Shown here: positions 1 to 8,522 of the stretch, in pieces
Layout: every line of letters starts with the position of its first letter
Position numbering within the stretch: position 1 is the first letter of the stretch
Notes under the pieces: model-generated
The model's input: the letters and a program-made list of their open reading frames with translations, nothing else
Told to the model about the DNA's origin: nothing
Databases searched by the model: none
From: CAXXOK01 sp963678055
Lineage (GTDB): Bacteria; Bacillota; Clostridia; Christensenellales; Aristaeellaceae
Direction of reading: 5' to 3'
Length of the DNA stretch: 64,000 nucleotides
Assembly (NCBI GenBank): GCA_963678055.1
Contig: OY782679.1
Span: 2,046,001 to 2,110,000, forward strand
Position numbers and translations under genes: made by a program

Positions 1-117
1 GGGACATGAACGCAGCGAAGAACCAGGCATGAAGCACCTGGGCCCGTGGCTTAAATCAATCGTCGGCGAAATTCCCGTGCTCTACATCCCCTCCAACGAG
101 CCGTTTACTACGCTGTA
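1..117 (+). CDS. Nif3-like protein, C-terminal end (partial)
   Basis: An open frame runs in from the window edge (frame 2) and stops at TAA 115-117. It encodes about 38 residues beginning GHERSEEPGMKHLGPWLK. The GHxxSEExGM stretch followed by a short tail ending in PSNEPF resembles the C-terminus of Nif3/YbgI-like dinuclear metal proteins, where this His and Glu belong to the metal site; this is recognition from memory. The start and most of the protein lie outside the window. The next gene starts about 70 bases downstream on the same strand, so the two may be co-transcribed. Confidence 0.5.
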
Positions 118-184
118 AAGGACTGCCGCAGCGGAATGTCGAACCCCTCATTCAACGATTTGAAAGTGCGAGGTGGAACTCTTT

Positions 185-982
185 ATGGCGTCGATGACCT
201 GTAACTACTTTTCCAAGGCAAGAATCGGGCAACAAACGTTTACAGCAATCCTACCGGTAGACCCTCCGCCGGGCCCCACAGGCCCGTCCCCGTTTGCAGA
301 AGGCCCATGGCCGACCATTTATCTGCTGCACGGCTATACCGGCAATCACCTGGACTGGCTTCACCACTCCGGCATTCAGTCCTGGGCCGGTAAGCGCGGC
401 TATGCGGTGATTATGCCTGCGGGCGGCAACACCTTCTATATTGATAACGAGGACACCAACGAACGCGGCGGCGCATTCATCGGCGAAGAGCTGATAACCG
501 TCACCCGCAGTATGTTCAACTTGTCCCACCGGCGGGAAGACACGATTATCGCCGGGTTGTCGATGGGCGGATACGGCGCAATACGCAACGGGCTCGCCTA
601 TCCGGATACCTTTGGTGCCGTAATTGCCCTGTCCTCCGCGCTGATTACCGACGAGGTTGCCCAAATGACCCCGGAAGGCGGCGGAAATGGCGTAGCCACC
701 TACGGCTACTACCGCAATACCTTCGGCGATCCCAAGCAGCTTCTTGGCAGCGACAAAGACCCCAAAGCGCTGGCCAAAGCCCGCCTTGCGGGCGGCAATA
801 AGCCGCGCATGTTCCTTGCCTGCGGCACAGAGGATTTCGCCTTTGGCATGAACGAGAGCTATCACGAGTACCTCAAAGAAATCGGCTATCCCCATGAATG
901 GTGGACACGCCCCGGCGTGCATGATTTTGCATTCTGGAACCAGTCGATGCCGGCGGGTATGGACTGGCTAAAGCAAGACTAA
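185..982 (+). CDS. Cytoplasmic alpha/beta-hydrolase esterase (EstA / esterase D-like)
   Basis: This is a predicted carboxylesterase of the esterase D / tributyrin esterase family, hydrolysing short acyl esters in the cytoplasm since no signal peptide is seen. The frame opens at GTG 173, but the ATG at 185 lies 8 bases after GAGGTGG and is the better start (265 aa). Visible motifs are the oxyanion region YLLHGYTGNHLDW, the nucleophile elbow GLSMGGYGA (Ser130 counted from the GTG), the acid in GTEDFAFG and the catalytic His in GVHDFAFW. Length is normal for the family. A DUF3237-like gene follows within about 10 bases, which suggests an operon. The natural substrate cannot be told. Confidence 0.88.
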   Translation: MASMTCNYFSKARIGQQTFTAILPVDPPPGPTGPSPFAEGPWPTIYLLHGYTGNHLDWLHHSGIQSWAGKRGYAVIMPAGGNTFYIDNEDTNERGGAFIGEELITVTRSMFNLSHRREDTIIAGLSMGGYGAIRNGLAYPDTFGAVIALSSALITDEVAQMTPEGGGNGVATYGYYRNTFGDPKQLLGSDKDPKALAKARLAGGNKPRMFLACGTEDFAFGMNESYHEYLKEIGYPHEWWTRPGVHDFAFWNQSMPAGMDWLKQD

Positions 983-992
983 GGATATCGTG

Positions 993-1406
993 ATGGAAAA
1001 AGAACACATCATGACCTTACATGTGGATGTCGCTACCCCACTGCCCATCGGGCGTGTAGCAGATGGCAACTTGATGATTATCCCCATCACCGGCGGCAGC
1101 TTTAGCGGACCAAAGCTTACAGGGACCGTGCTGCCCGGCGGGGCGGACTGGAACACGCAGCTTCCCTCCGGGAAAAGCCATGCCTGTGCCCGGTACTGGA
1201 TTCAAACCGATGACGGCGCGGTGATCAGTGTGCACAATGAAGGTGTGATCAGCGGTTCCGATACACGCACCGCCATGCACACAACCCCGTCCTTCCAGTG
1301 CGATGCCGATGGCCCCTATGCGTTCTTAAGCGAAGGAAGCTACGAAGCCACACTCTCCAGCGCCGGAGACAGCGCAGTCAAAGTCGATGTATATCGCATC
1401 GGCTAA
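993..1406 (+). CDS. DUF3237-like small protein
   Basis: The product is about 137 aa with no signal peptide or membrane segment. The patterns GPKLTGTVLPGGADW, ARYWIQTDDGAVISVHN and a C-terminal beta-rich region match the DUF3237 family of single-domain beta-barrel proteins, whose function is unknown. GTG 990 is in frame, but ATG 993 sits 7 bases after AAGGA. The gene starts 10 bases after the esterase stop, so it is probably translated from the same mRNA and may act on a related substrate. That functional link is inference only. Confidence 0.7.
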   Translation: MEKEHIMTLHVDVATPLPIGRVADGNLMIIPITGGSFSGPKLTGTVLPGGADWNTQLPSGKSHACARYWIQTDDGAVISVHNEGVISGSDTRTAMHTTPSFQCDADGPYAFLSEGSYEATLSSAGDSAVKVDVYRIG

Positions 1407-1465
1407 CCCCTCCCTGGCAGGTGCTCTGCCGCAAATAACAAGGATTCGGCACTCGTGCCCTTTCT

Positions 1466-1514
1466 AGCGTGCGTACTTTACGGAATGATTTTTCATTCCC
1501 CCGCACGCTCTTTT
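1466..1514 (+). terminator. Two-tier hairpin terminator
   Basis: The outer arms AGCGTGCG (1466-1473) and CGCACGCT (1502-1509) enclose a second hairpin GGAATGA/TCATTCC (1482-1488/1493-1499). A short T-run (1511-1514) follows. It lies between the DUF3237-like gene and the LacI promoter and probably ends the upstream operon. Confidence 0.5.
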
Positions 1515-1558
1515 CGTGTAGATTTTGGACTTCCAATGCCATGCTCATGTCAAATCAC

Positions 1559-1598
1559 TGTCACGCGCTTGACAATGAAAATACTACCATGCTACTGT
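1559..1598 (+). promoter_or_regulatory. LacI-type operator overlapping the promoter of the LacI gene
   Basis: An imperfect palindrome TGTCACGCGCTTGACA lies at 1559-1574. Its right half is the -35 box TTGACA (1569-1574), followed after 18 bases by TACTGT (1593-1598). The site differs at only two positions from the perfect palindrome upstream of the secreted hydrolase at 2710-2725. Its central CG and position are typical of LacI-family operators, so autorepression of the regulator gene is likely. Confidence 0.7.
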
Positions 1599-1628
1599 AG
1601 ATGCATTAAACCGTGAGGTGAATGCCTG

Positions 1629-2609
1629 ATGGCAACATTGAAGGAAGTCGCTGCGCTGGCCGGGGTCACCGTTACCACCGTATCCCGCATGCTTAACAAA
1701 CCCGGTATGGTCAGTCCCGCGACCGTGCAGCGGATACGCCAGGCGATGAGCGATCTGGACTATCGGCCCAACGAGCTGGCGCGTTCTCTGTCCAAAAAGA
1801 CCAGCCATTTCATCGGCCTGATTGTGCCATCGGCACGCAACGCGTTTTTTGCCAAGGTGATCGAGCGCGCGGAACGCCATATTACCGCCAACGGCTTCAA
1901 GCTGCTATTATGCGTGTCCAACCACGAGCGCAAAAAGGAATTTGATTACTTTTCCATGCTGAAAGCACACAAGGTAGCGGGCGTCATCATTGCCAGCCAC
2001 ACCCAGGACCTGGCCGAAAGCGTCTCCTTTGACGCGCCGATATTATCCATCGACCGTGTAATATCTCCTCATATCTCCGCTGTGTGCTCCGACAACCTAA
2101 ACGGCGGCCGCATGGCGGCAGAGCACTTAATTCAAAAGGGCTGCAAGCGCATTGCTTATTTAAGCGGCGGCGTGATGCTGCGCGGGATGAACGCCTCGCT
2201 GCGCCAGCAGGGCTACGAACAGGTCATCCGGGAACACGGTATGCAGCCGCTCGTTCAACTCAACCGGGAAGACCGTTTCATCTCCATGAAATACGAAGAT
2301 ATTATCGCAACCTTCTTATCCGCGCATCCGGATATTGATGGTGCCGTGTGCTCCAACGATATTCTGGCAGCAGAGCTCATCCGCTATGCTCTTGGCAATG
2401 GCATATCCGTACCGGGGCAGCTAAAAGTGGTCGGGTACGACGATATCGACCTGGCAGCGCTCTACTCGCCCTCCATCACAACCATCCATCAGCCGGTCAA
2501 TGATATCTGCCGCTTTGCGGTGGAGAGCATCATTCATTTCGGCTCGCGTCCACTGCCAAGTTCTACCGTATTCCCCGTCCGATTGGTGGAGCGGGAGAGC
2601 ACTGGCTAA
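1629..2609 (+). CDS. LacI family transcriptional regulator
   Basis: A 326-aa DNA-binding repressor of standard LacI length. The N-terminal helix-turn-helix and hinge are clear (ATLKEVAALAGVTVTTVSR, then LDYRPNELARSLSKK). A periplasmic-binding-like sugar-sensing domain follows from about residue 60, with the family pattern KVVGYDDIDLAALYSPSITT near the C-terminus. ATG 1629 is preceded by GAGGTG. Two matching operators, one at its own promoter and one at the promoter of the following exported hydrolase, suggest it represses both until an effector, probably a sugar, is bound. The effector cannot be deduced. Confidence 0.93.
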   Translation: MATLKEVAALAGVTVTTVSRMLNKPGMVSPATVQRIRQAMSDLDYRPNELARSLSKKTSHFIGLIVPSARNAFFAKVIERAERHITANGFKLLLCVSNHERKKEFDYFSMLKAHKVAGVIIASHTQDLAESVSFDAPILSIDRVISPHISAVCSDNLNGGRMAAEHLIQKGCKRIAYLSGGVMLRGMNASLRQQGYEQVIREHGMQPLVQLNREDRFISMKYEDIIATFLSAHPDIDGAVCSNDILAAELIRYALGNGISVPGQLKVVGYDDIDLAALYSPSITTIHQPVNDICRFAVESIIHFGSRPLPSSTVFPVRLVERESTG

Positions 2610-2709
2610 ACACCGCATATGATATACGGTTAACATTTTACGATATCAAGTAATATAATGCTTTGCAGATACACAATGACTGTATCTGTATTTTATTTGT
2701 CATTTGTAA

Positions 2710-2748
2710 TGTCAACCGCTTGACATTTGTAACAGGCAACGGTATACT
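2710..2748 (+). promoter_or_regulatory. LacI operator and sigma-A promoter of the secreted hydrolase
   Basis: TGTCAACCGCTTGACA (2710-2725) is a near-perfect inverted repeat (TGTCAA/TTGACA). Its right arm is the -35 box TTGACA (2720-2725). Seventeen bases later lies TATACT (2743-2748). A repressor bound here would cover the -35 element. The copy at 1559-1574, upstream of the LacI gene, differs at only two bases. Confidence 0.8.
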
Positions 2749-2803
2749 GACCCTGACATTCGTGCACGAGAATGATTACTGCAACTACATAAGGAGGATA
2801 CCC

Positions 2804-4531
2804 ATGAAACGAGCAATCTGCTTGGTTCTATTGTCTGTATTCGCGCTCAGCCTGTCTACAGCCGCCTACGCGGAGGACGCAACGAAATTCGATCAGGCCT
2901 ATTTTTCTGCCGATATGGTAGGAACCACGGTCGAACGTGTGGATGAGGTCACCCTGGAAGGCCACACCTGCTATATGTATGTACCTGCCAGCAACCGCGT
3001 CGGCACCCTGCTGGCCTTCGCACCGATGATGATGGTCTTTGGCGACGAAGCCTATACAGCCGACAGCGTACTGGCAACCGTCAACGAAAAAGGCTTTGGT
3101 GAAATTGCCAAGCGCGAAGGCGCGTGCATTCTGTTCGTCAATCCCCTGGAAAGCTGGGATTCGGAAGCGGATGCAGCAAACGCAGAAGCGTTGTTCCTGT
3201 CGTTTTACTCCATCTATTCCTCCAATCCCCTATTGGTGTTTGAAAACGGTACCGCAACCAAGGTTGACGCGGAAACCGGTGAAGAATCTACCGTATATCC
3301 CGGCTCGCTGTTTGGCTTGCAGCTGATTGGCGAAGGCAAGGGCGCGGATTTCATTGCCGCGAACTACTTAAAAGCCCTGCCGTTCCTCACCAACTACGGC
3401 CCGCAGGAAGGCCTGACAGGTGCTGGCCCGGTCTGCGGCGTGGCGCTGTTCTCCCCGACTGCTGTTCCCATGAAAGCGGAAGACGGGGTTGCGATTCCCC
3501 TGGCAATCGTCAACGGCCCGGCGGATGCAGATCAGGTCGCAGCCTCCTATTCCGATTCTACCGTCGAGGCCATGGTCGTTACCGATGCAGACGTTACAGG
3601 CTTTGACGCTGCTATTTTCAAAGCGGTATACGATGCCATCGTCAGCAAGTATCACTTCGCGCTGACCATGTATTATCCGTCTCCCCAGTACACCCTAAAC
3701 GGTATCATGGAAGTGAACAACCAAACAACACTCGCCAGCGGCAAGCTGATCGAATCCTATGCTTACCTGCCCGAAGGCATCAGCTATGATCAGGACAATT
3801 CCATCCCGCTGGTGCTGTACTTCCACGGCTGGGGCGGCGAAGGCGAAGCCATGCTGTCCTGGACGGATTGGCCCCTGGTTGGCAAGGAAAACGGCTTTGT
3901 GGTCATCGGCGTTGACCAGCACGGCGATTCTACCGCTGCCGAAACCATTGAATTGCTGGATCAGCTGCTTGTACAGTATCCCTTCATTGATCCGTCCCGC
4001 GTGTACGCCACGGGCTTTTCCATGGGCTCGTCCAAGTCCTGGAATCTCGGCCTGAAATACGCTGACAGGTTTGCCGGCATCATGCCCACCAGCCTTGGCA
4101 TATTCCCCGAAGATGAAACGACCGATATGATGTCCTTTGTAAAAGACGGCGTCATCCTGCCGGTATTCTATATTGGCGGTGGTCTGTCTCCCCTGCCGGA
4201 GCTCCCGGCGGCGGAAGCCAACATCGTAAACGATGCCTTCAAAGTTCTCTGGCAAATGAATGATCTTGGCGAGTATGCCTTTGATGAAACCAGCGGTTCA
4301 ATCTGGGGTGTCAGCGCAGACAGCCAGCGCATTATCCCCTCTCGCGACAAAAACACCGAGCAGGTTTTGATCGTGGACAGCTTTGAAAGCCCCGACGGCA
4401 ACACCTACACATGGCTGTCCGTTAACCTCAACCTCGCACATGATTCCTGCCGCAACGACTCGGCTGTGATGTGGTCTTACATGAGCCAGTTCTCCCGCAA
4501 TGCCGACGGATCGCTTTCCATCGGCGAGTAA
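2804..4531 (+). CDS. Secreted two-domain alpha/beta-hydrolase (PHB-depolymerase/feruloyl-esterase-like)
   Basis: The 575-aa protein starts at ATG 2804 behind a strong AAGGAGG; the frame also extends upstream without a better start. A signal peptide MKRAICLVLLSVFALSLSTA ends near AYA-ED. The C-terminal half is an alpha/beta-hydrolase: IPLVLYFHGWGGEGEA (oxyanion loop), GFSMGSSKSW (nucleophile Ser) and a His in NLAHDSCRND. The first roughly 300 residues resemble another hydrolase fold, but the expected elbow reads LIGEGKGAD without a Ser, so that half may be inactive. It shares architecture with the protein at 39351-41333, including similar C-termini (YMSQFSRN versus YMKHFSRN). An extracellular ester or polymer substrate under LacI control is inferred. 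Confidence 0.8.
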   Translation: MKRAICLVLLSVFALSLSTAAYAEDATKFDQAYFSADMVGTTVERVDEVTLEGHTCYMYVPASNRVGTLLAFAPMMMVFGDEAYTADSVLATVNEKGFGEIAKREGACILFVNPLESWDSEADAANAEALFLSFYSIYSSNPLLVFENGTATKVDAETGEESTVYPGSLFGLQLIGEGKGADFIAANYLKALPFLTNYGPQEGLTGAGPVCGVALFSPTAVPMKAEDGVAIPLAIVNGPADADQVAASYSDSTVEAMVVTDADVTGFDAAIFKAVYDAIVSKYHFALTMYYPSPQYTLNGIMEVNNQTTLASGKLIESYAYLPEGISYDQDNSIPLVLYFHGWGGEGEAMLSWTDWPLVGKENGFVVIGVDQHGDSTAAETIELLDQLLVQYPFIDPSRVYATGFSMGSSKSWNLGLKYADRFAGIMPTSLGIFPEDETTDMMSFVKDGVILPVFYIGGGLSPLPELPAAEANIVNDAFKVLWQMNDLGEYAFDETSGSIWGVSADSQRIIPSRDKNTEQVLIVDSFESPDGNTYTWLSVNLNLAHDSCRNDSAVMWSYMSQFSRNADGSLSIGE

Positions 4532-4584
4532 GCCCATTTCAAGACCATGCAACACAGGCATGGTAACCTGAACGCGACGACTTC

Positions 4585-4610
4585 GATGGGGCAGCTTCTG
4601 CTGCCCCATC
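4585..4610 (+). terminator. Strong GC hairpin after the secreted hydrolase
   Basis: GATGGGGCAGC (4585-4595) pairs perfectly with GCTGCCCCATC (4600-4610) across a TTCT loop. Only a weak T-run follows. It probably ends or stabilises the upstream transcript. Confidence 0.55.
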
Positions 4611-4716
4611 ATGGTTTGCTCTCTAGCATCGCCGCTGAACCGCCCATACGATTGCGCGGTTCTTGTGCAGCGCGTGGGAAAGTAGTAAAATCGGCATGTG
4701 AAAAGGAGCGATTATC

Positions 4717-5835
4717 ATGGAAAGCCATGTACCCAGCATTATCCCCTCATTTTTTGGCCGCACCCTATACGATACGGAGCGTAAGGCAGTATTTTTTAAC
4801 TGGACCGGCTCCGGGTTTTCGCTGCGGTTTTCGGGCACCCGCCTCGATATGGATGCCGAAGCCTTTGCCGATACCTTCCCCGGCGAAGCGGACAGCTACC
4901 CCTACATTGCGGTACTGCTGGACGGGGAAACGGAGCCTTCGCGCGTAATCCACCTGGAACCCGGCCGCAAGACCTATCCCTTGTTTTCTTCAGAACAGCC
5001 ACAGGAGCACACGCTGCGTGTCTTTAAACGCTCCGAAAACTCCAAAGGCCGCGTGTGCCTATATGGCCTTACGCTTGCAGGCGAGCAGCTTGCCTATGCG
5101 CCACCCCGCAAGGACTACAAGCTGGAATTTGTAGGCGATAGTATTACCTGCGGGTTTGGCAACGAAATGGACGGCGACACGCAAACCTTTGATCCTGCAC
5201 TGGAAAACGGTCTGCTGGCCTACCCGGAGATCACCGCGCAACTGTTGCAGGCAGACTATCAAAGCATTTGCATTTCCGGCATCCCCTTGTGCCATGCATC
5301 CGACCCAAAATATAGGCCTGTACCGCCCAATATGCCGTCTCCCCCGCCGCGTTTCCGTTCCATGGAGACGCAATATGCCTACACAGACCGCAACCACCAG
5401 GAAACCATGGGCATGGAGGACAGCTTTACCCCCTGGGATTTTTCTAAGTTTCAGCCCGATGCCATTATTATCAATCTGGGCACCAACGATGCCTTTCGTT
5501 TATCCGTTGCCGGTGGCGGCAAGAGTGAGGAACTGCATTTTCAAAACCGCTATACAGCGTTTTTACATGCTCTACGCCGCCATAACGGCCCTGCTCCCGT
5601 GCTTGCCTGCACGCTTGGACCGATGAACTATTTTCTGTATGACACAATTGAAAAAGCCGTCGCTGCCTACCGGGCCGAGACCGGTGACCCCCGCATCTTT
5701 TGCCTGAAATACGGCGCGATCGACATTTGGGGTGAAGGCTACGGCGGACTGTTGCACCCCAACGTAAAAACACATCAGCGCATGGCGCGCGAGCTGGCAC
5801 AGGCCCTCCGCCCGTGGCTTGCCAAGGAGGAATAA
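4717..5835 (+). CDS. CE2-like SGNH/GDSL carbohydrate esterase
   Basis: A 372-aa protein with a beta-rich N-terminal domain (residues 1-125: GRTLYDTERKAVFFNW, SGTRLDMDAEA) and a C-terminal SGNH hydrolase domain. This is the layout of CE2 acetyl esterases that de-acetylate plant glycans. Motifs are GDSITCGFG (Ser142), NLGTNDAF (block III Asn) and the catalytic His in HPNVKTH. There is no signal peptide, so it should act on sugars or oligosaccharides already inside the cell. ATG 4717 follows AAAAGGAG. The next gene's ribosome site lies inside this gene's last codons, so the operon with the kinase and phosphorylase genes is tight. Confidence 0.82.
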   Translation: MESHVPSIIPSFFGRTLYDTERKAVFFNWTGSGFSLRFSGTRLDMDAEAFADTFPGEADSYPYIAVLLDGETEPSRVIHLEPGRKTYPLFSSEQPQEHTLRVFKRSENSKGRVCLYGLTLAGEQLAYAPPRKDYKLEFVGDSITCGFGNEMDGDTQTFDPALENGLLAYPEITAQLLQADYQSICISGIPLCHASDPKYRPVPPNMPSPPPRFRSMETQYAYTDRNHQETMGMEDSFTPWDFSKFQPDAIIINLGTNDAFRLSVAGGGKSEELHFQNRYTAFLHALRRHNGPAPVLACTLGPMNYFLYDTIEKAVAAYRAETGDPRIFCLKYGAIDIWGEGYGGLLHPNVKTHQRMARELAQALRPWLAKEE

Positions 5836-5839
5836 TAAG

Positions 5840-6781
5840 ATGGATACTCTCATGCAAACGCTATCTGCGCCCTGGTCCCCGCCGCAAAGTGCCGCCGATA
5901 TACCCCACGGCGATATGCCGGGCGACAGCATTCACATCGGCGATACGCATCGGGAAAAGGCGAACGTGATCTTTCCCGCACTGCAAGCCCTGTTGCCGGA
6001 CATTGTACATAATAACCCGCATCAACGTGCGGTGGTTGCAGTCTGCGGCGGATCGGGCGTTGGGAAATCCGAAACCGCATCGCTGCTGTCGCACTACTTC
6101 CGCAGTCTAGGCATCGGCAGCTATACGCTGTCGGGCGACAATTACCCGCACCGCATTCCAAAGTACAACGATGCTGAGCGCCTGCGCATTTTCCGATATG
6201 GCGGCATGCGGGGGCTTGTGGAAAGCGGAGTGTATACCCTTGCCATCGGCGAGCAAGTGCGCGCGTTTCAACACGATGGTCTGGACGGCGATGCCGCTTT
6301 GGAAGCGCAATACCCGTGGATGGCAACCTACAACCGCGCAGGAGCGGCAGCGTTGCAAGCCTACCTGGGATCACCGCAGGAGATTAATTTCAGCGAGCTG
6401 AATCACATCATTTCACAGTTCAAAAACGGTGCAGACACACTTGTTCTCAAGCGTATGGGGCGCGAAGAAACAGCGCTCTGGTACGAGCGCATTGATTGCA
6501 GCCAGACCCGGATTTTGGTGATTGAGTGGACGCATGCAAACAGCGGGCATCTGCATGGCGTGGATATACCAATCCTGCTCAACAGCACTCCGGCCGAGAC
6601 CCTGGCCTACCGCAAAACACGCCACCGCGATGGCGGCGTGGACAGCCCTTTTACAACTACAGTTTTAGCACTGGAGCAAAAGATGCTGGAAGCGCAGGCC
6701 TATAAGGCCAAAATTATTGTGTCTAAAGAGGGCGAGCTGCTCTCCTACAGCGCGTACAGGCGCTTGATGGCGGAGGCATGA
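5840..6781 (+). CDS. P-loop kinase, uridine-kinase/APS-kinase-like
   Basis: A 313-aa cytoplasmic P-loop NTPase with Walker A GGSGVGKSETAS near residue 70, followed by GDNYPHRIPKYNDAERL, which resembles the lid and substrate region of small-molecule kinases. TTG 5819 is in frame, but ATG 5840 lies 9 bases behind AAGGAGG. The stop overlaps the ATG at 6778 (ATGA). Adjacent to a carbohydrate esterase and a GH13_18 phosphorylase, it may phosphorylate a product of the pathway, such as a sugar or glycerate. That is inference; automatic pipelines may call it adenylylsulfate kinase, but no sulfate-assimilation genes are nearby. Confidence 0.62.
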   Translation: MDTLMQTLSAPWSPPQSAADIPHGDMPGDSIHIGDTHREKANVIFPALQALLPDIVHNNPHQRAVVAVCGGSGVGKSETASLLSHYFRSLGIGSYTLSGDNYPHRIPKYNDAERLRIFRYGGMRGLVESGVYTLAIGEQVRAFQHDGLDGDAALEAQYPWMATYNRAGAAALQAYLGSPQEINFSELNHIISQFKNGADTLVLKRMGREETALWYERIDCSQTRILVIEWTHANSGHLHGVDIPILLNSTPAETLAYRKTRHRDGGVDSPFTTTVLALEQKMLEAQAYKAKIIVSKEGELLSYSAYRRLMAEA

Positions 6782-6783
6782 GT

Positions 6784-8487
6784 ATGCGTGATTCAAAGTA
6801 CCCCGTATCCGCCGCCCCGATGCTCAACGCCTATCCGGACAGCCTGGGCGGTACCATGCAGGGCATCGTCCGCTTTTTACAAACAGACGCTGTACGCGGC
6901 GCGTTTTCGGCGGCCTACATCCTGCCCAGCCTGTTTAATACCGATCTGGATCGCGGTTTTTCGGTGATCGATTACTCGCTGAACACACGCTACGCGTCGG
7001 CTTCTGATCTGGACGCGCTCAAAGCCCTGGGTATTGATCTGAAGCTCGACTTCATCCTCAACCATGCGTCCGTACTCTCCCCGCAGTTTCAGGATTTACT
7101 GCAAAAGGGAGACGCATCGAAATACCGGGACTTTTTCATCGACTGGAACCGCTTCTGGCAAGGCCACGGCGCCATGACCCCGCAGCGCTTTGTGCAGCCG
7201 GACCCCGAATACCTCAAGCCCATGTTTTTCCGCAAGCCCGGCCTGCCGCTATTAATGGTACGCTTCCCGGATGGCCGCAGCGTGCCTTACTGGAACACCT
7301 TTTACCAGTCCGTGCGCTATCCACGTTTGGATGCGCAGGATGTCATGCGCATCACCGGCCTGCAATATACGTCTGCGGATGTGTTGGCAGGCATCGTCAA
7401 TGCTGCGCTTGATGCCGGGCAGGCGGTTGACCAGATTGATTTTGGCGTATGGGAGTCTTCCCGCGCTGAGGTTATTGAATATTTGGAGCAAAACCGCAAA
7501 TATCTGGGCCAGATGGATTTGAACATCCAGTCGCCTGCGGTCTGGGATTTCTATGAGCATACGCTAGGTACGCTGGCAGGCTACGGCGCGCGCATCGTGC
7601 GGCTGGATGCTTTTGCCTATGCACCCAAAGCCCCCGGCCGGCATAACTTTTTAAACGAGCCGGAAACCTGGAATCTGCTGGCTGACATACGCAAGCTGGC
7701 TGATAAAAACAGTTTGACCCTGCTACCCGAAATTCATGCCAGCTACGGCGAAAAAACCTATCAAAAGATTGCCGAGCAGGGCTACCTGACCTATGACTTT
7801 TTTCTGCCCGGTCTGATATTGGATGCACTGGAAGAACATACCGGCGATTTGCTGGCCGCCTGGGCCAGAGAACAGACCCAAAACAACATTCGTACGGTGA
7901 CCATGCTGGGCTGCCACGATGGCATTCCCCTGCTGGATCTGAAAGGCCTTTTGCCCGATGCGCGCATTCAGTCGCTGATCGATACAGTGGTCAGCCGTGG
8001 CGGCAAGGTGAAAGACCTACACGGCCAAACTAACGTGTACTATCAGGTGAACGCTACCTACTTCAGCGCACTGGGCGAAGACGAGCGCAAGCTGCTGCTA
8101 GCACGGGCCTTGCAGCTGTTTATGCCGGGCAAGCCGCAGATTTGGTATCTGGATTTGTTTGCCGGTACAAACGACCATGAAGCCGTCGCCCACGGGGGCG
8201 CAGGCGGTCACAAGGAAATCAACCGTACCAACCTGTCGGCAGCGCAAATTGAGCAGGGCCTGACACGGGATATTGTGCAAAACCAGCTTATACTTCTCAA
8301 AATGCGCAGCAGCTGCCAAGCCTTCGGTTTTGATGCCGAACTGACCATGGCGCAGCCGATGCCGCAGCTGCTGACGCTGCAGTGGACACGCGCAGAGCAC
8401 AGCGCTACACTGTATGCAAATCTGCAAACCTACGATTTCCGCATAGAAACATCGGATGGCTTTCATTTTAATCAACAAGCTGACTGA
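6784..8487 (+). CDS. GH13 subfamily 18 glucoside phosphorylase (sucrose phosphorylase-like)
   Basis: A roughly 567-aa intracellular retaining alpha-glucoside phosphorylase that would split a glucoside with phosphate to give glucose-1-phosphate. Visible GH13 motifs are the DFILNHAS region, the nucleophile Asp in IVRLDAFAYA, the acid/base Glu in LLPEIHASYG and the transition-state Asp in LGCHDGIPLLD. The DLFAGTNDHEA and HKEINRTNL patterns near the C-terminus are typical of the subfamily. ATG 6778 overlaps the previous stop, but ATG 6784 has better spacing from GGAGG. Substrate could be sucrose, sucrose-6-phosphate or glucosylglycerate; the adjacent kinase makes a non-sucrose acceptor plausible. 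It is the last gene of the operon. Confidence 0.85.
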   Translation: MRDSKYPVSAAPMLNAYPDSLGGTMQGIVRFLQTDAVRGAFSAAYILPSLFNTDLDRGFSVIDYSLNTRYASASDLDALKALGIDLKLDFILNHASVLSPQFQDLLQKGDASKYRDFFIDWNRFWQGHGAMTPQRFVQPDPEYLKPMFFRKPGLPLLMVRFPDGRSVPYWNTFYQSVRYPRLDAQDVMRITGLQYTSADVLAGIVNAALDAGQAVDQIDFGVWESSRAEVIEYLEQNRKYLGQMDLNIQSPAVWDFYEHTLGTLAGYGARIVRLDAFAYAPKAPGRHNFLNEPETWNLLADIRKLADKNSLTLLPEIHASYGEKTYQKIAEQGYLTYDFFLPGLILDALEEHTGDLLAAWAREQTQNNIRTVTMLGCHDGIPLLDLKGLLPDARIQSLIDTVVSRGGKVKDLHGQTNVYYQVNATYFSALGEDERKLLLARALQLFMPGKPQIWYLDLFAGTNDHEAVAHGGAGGHKEINRTNLSAAQIEQGLTRDIVQNQLILLKMRSSCQAFGFDAELTMAQPMPQLLTLQWTRAEHSATLYANLQTYDFRIETSDGFHFNQQAD

Positions 8488-8522
8488 CAAGCGTAACCAC
8501 ACTGCCATAAAGGAGCCCTACT

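Noticed and set aside
251..922. 223-codon frame on the minus strand
   Set aside because: It lies entirely opposite the esterase gene, which has clear catalytic motifs; the antisense translation is Ala/Gly/Arg-rich without any motif.
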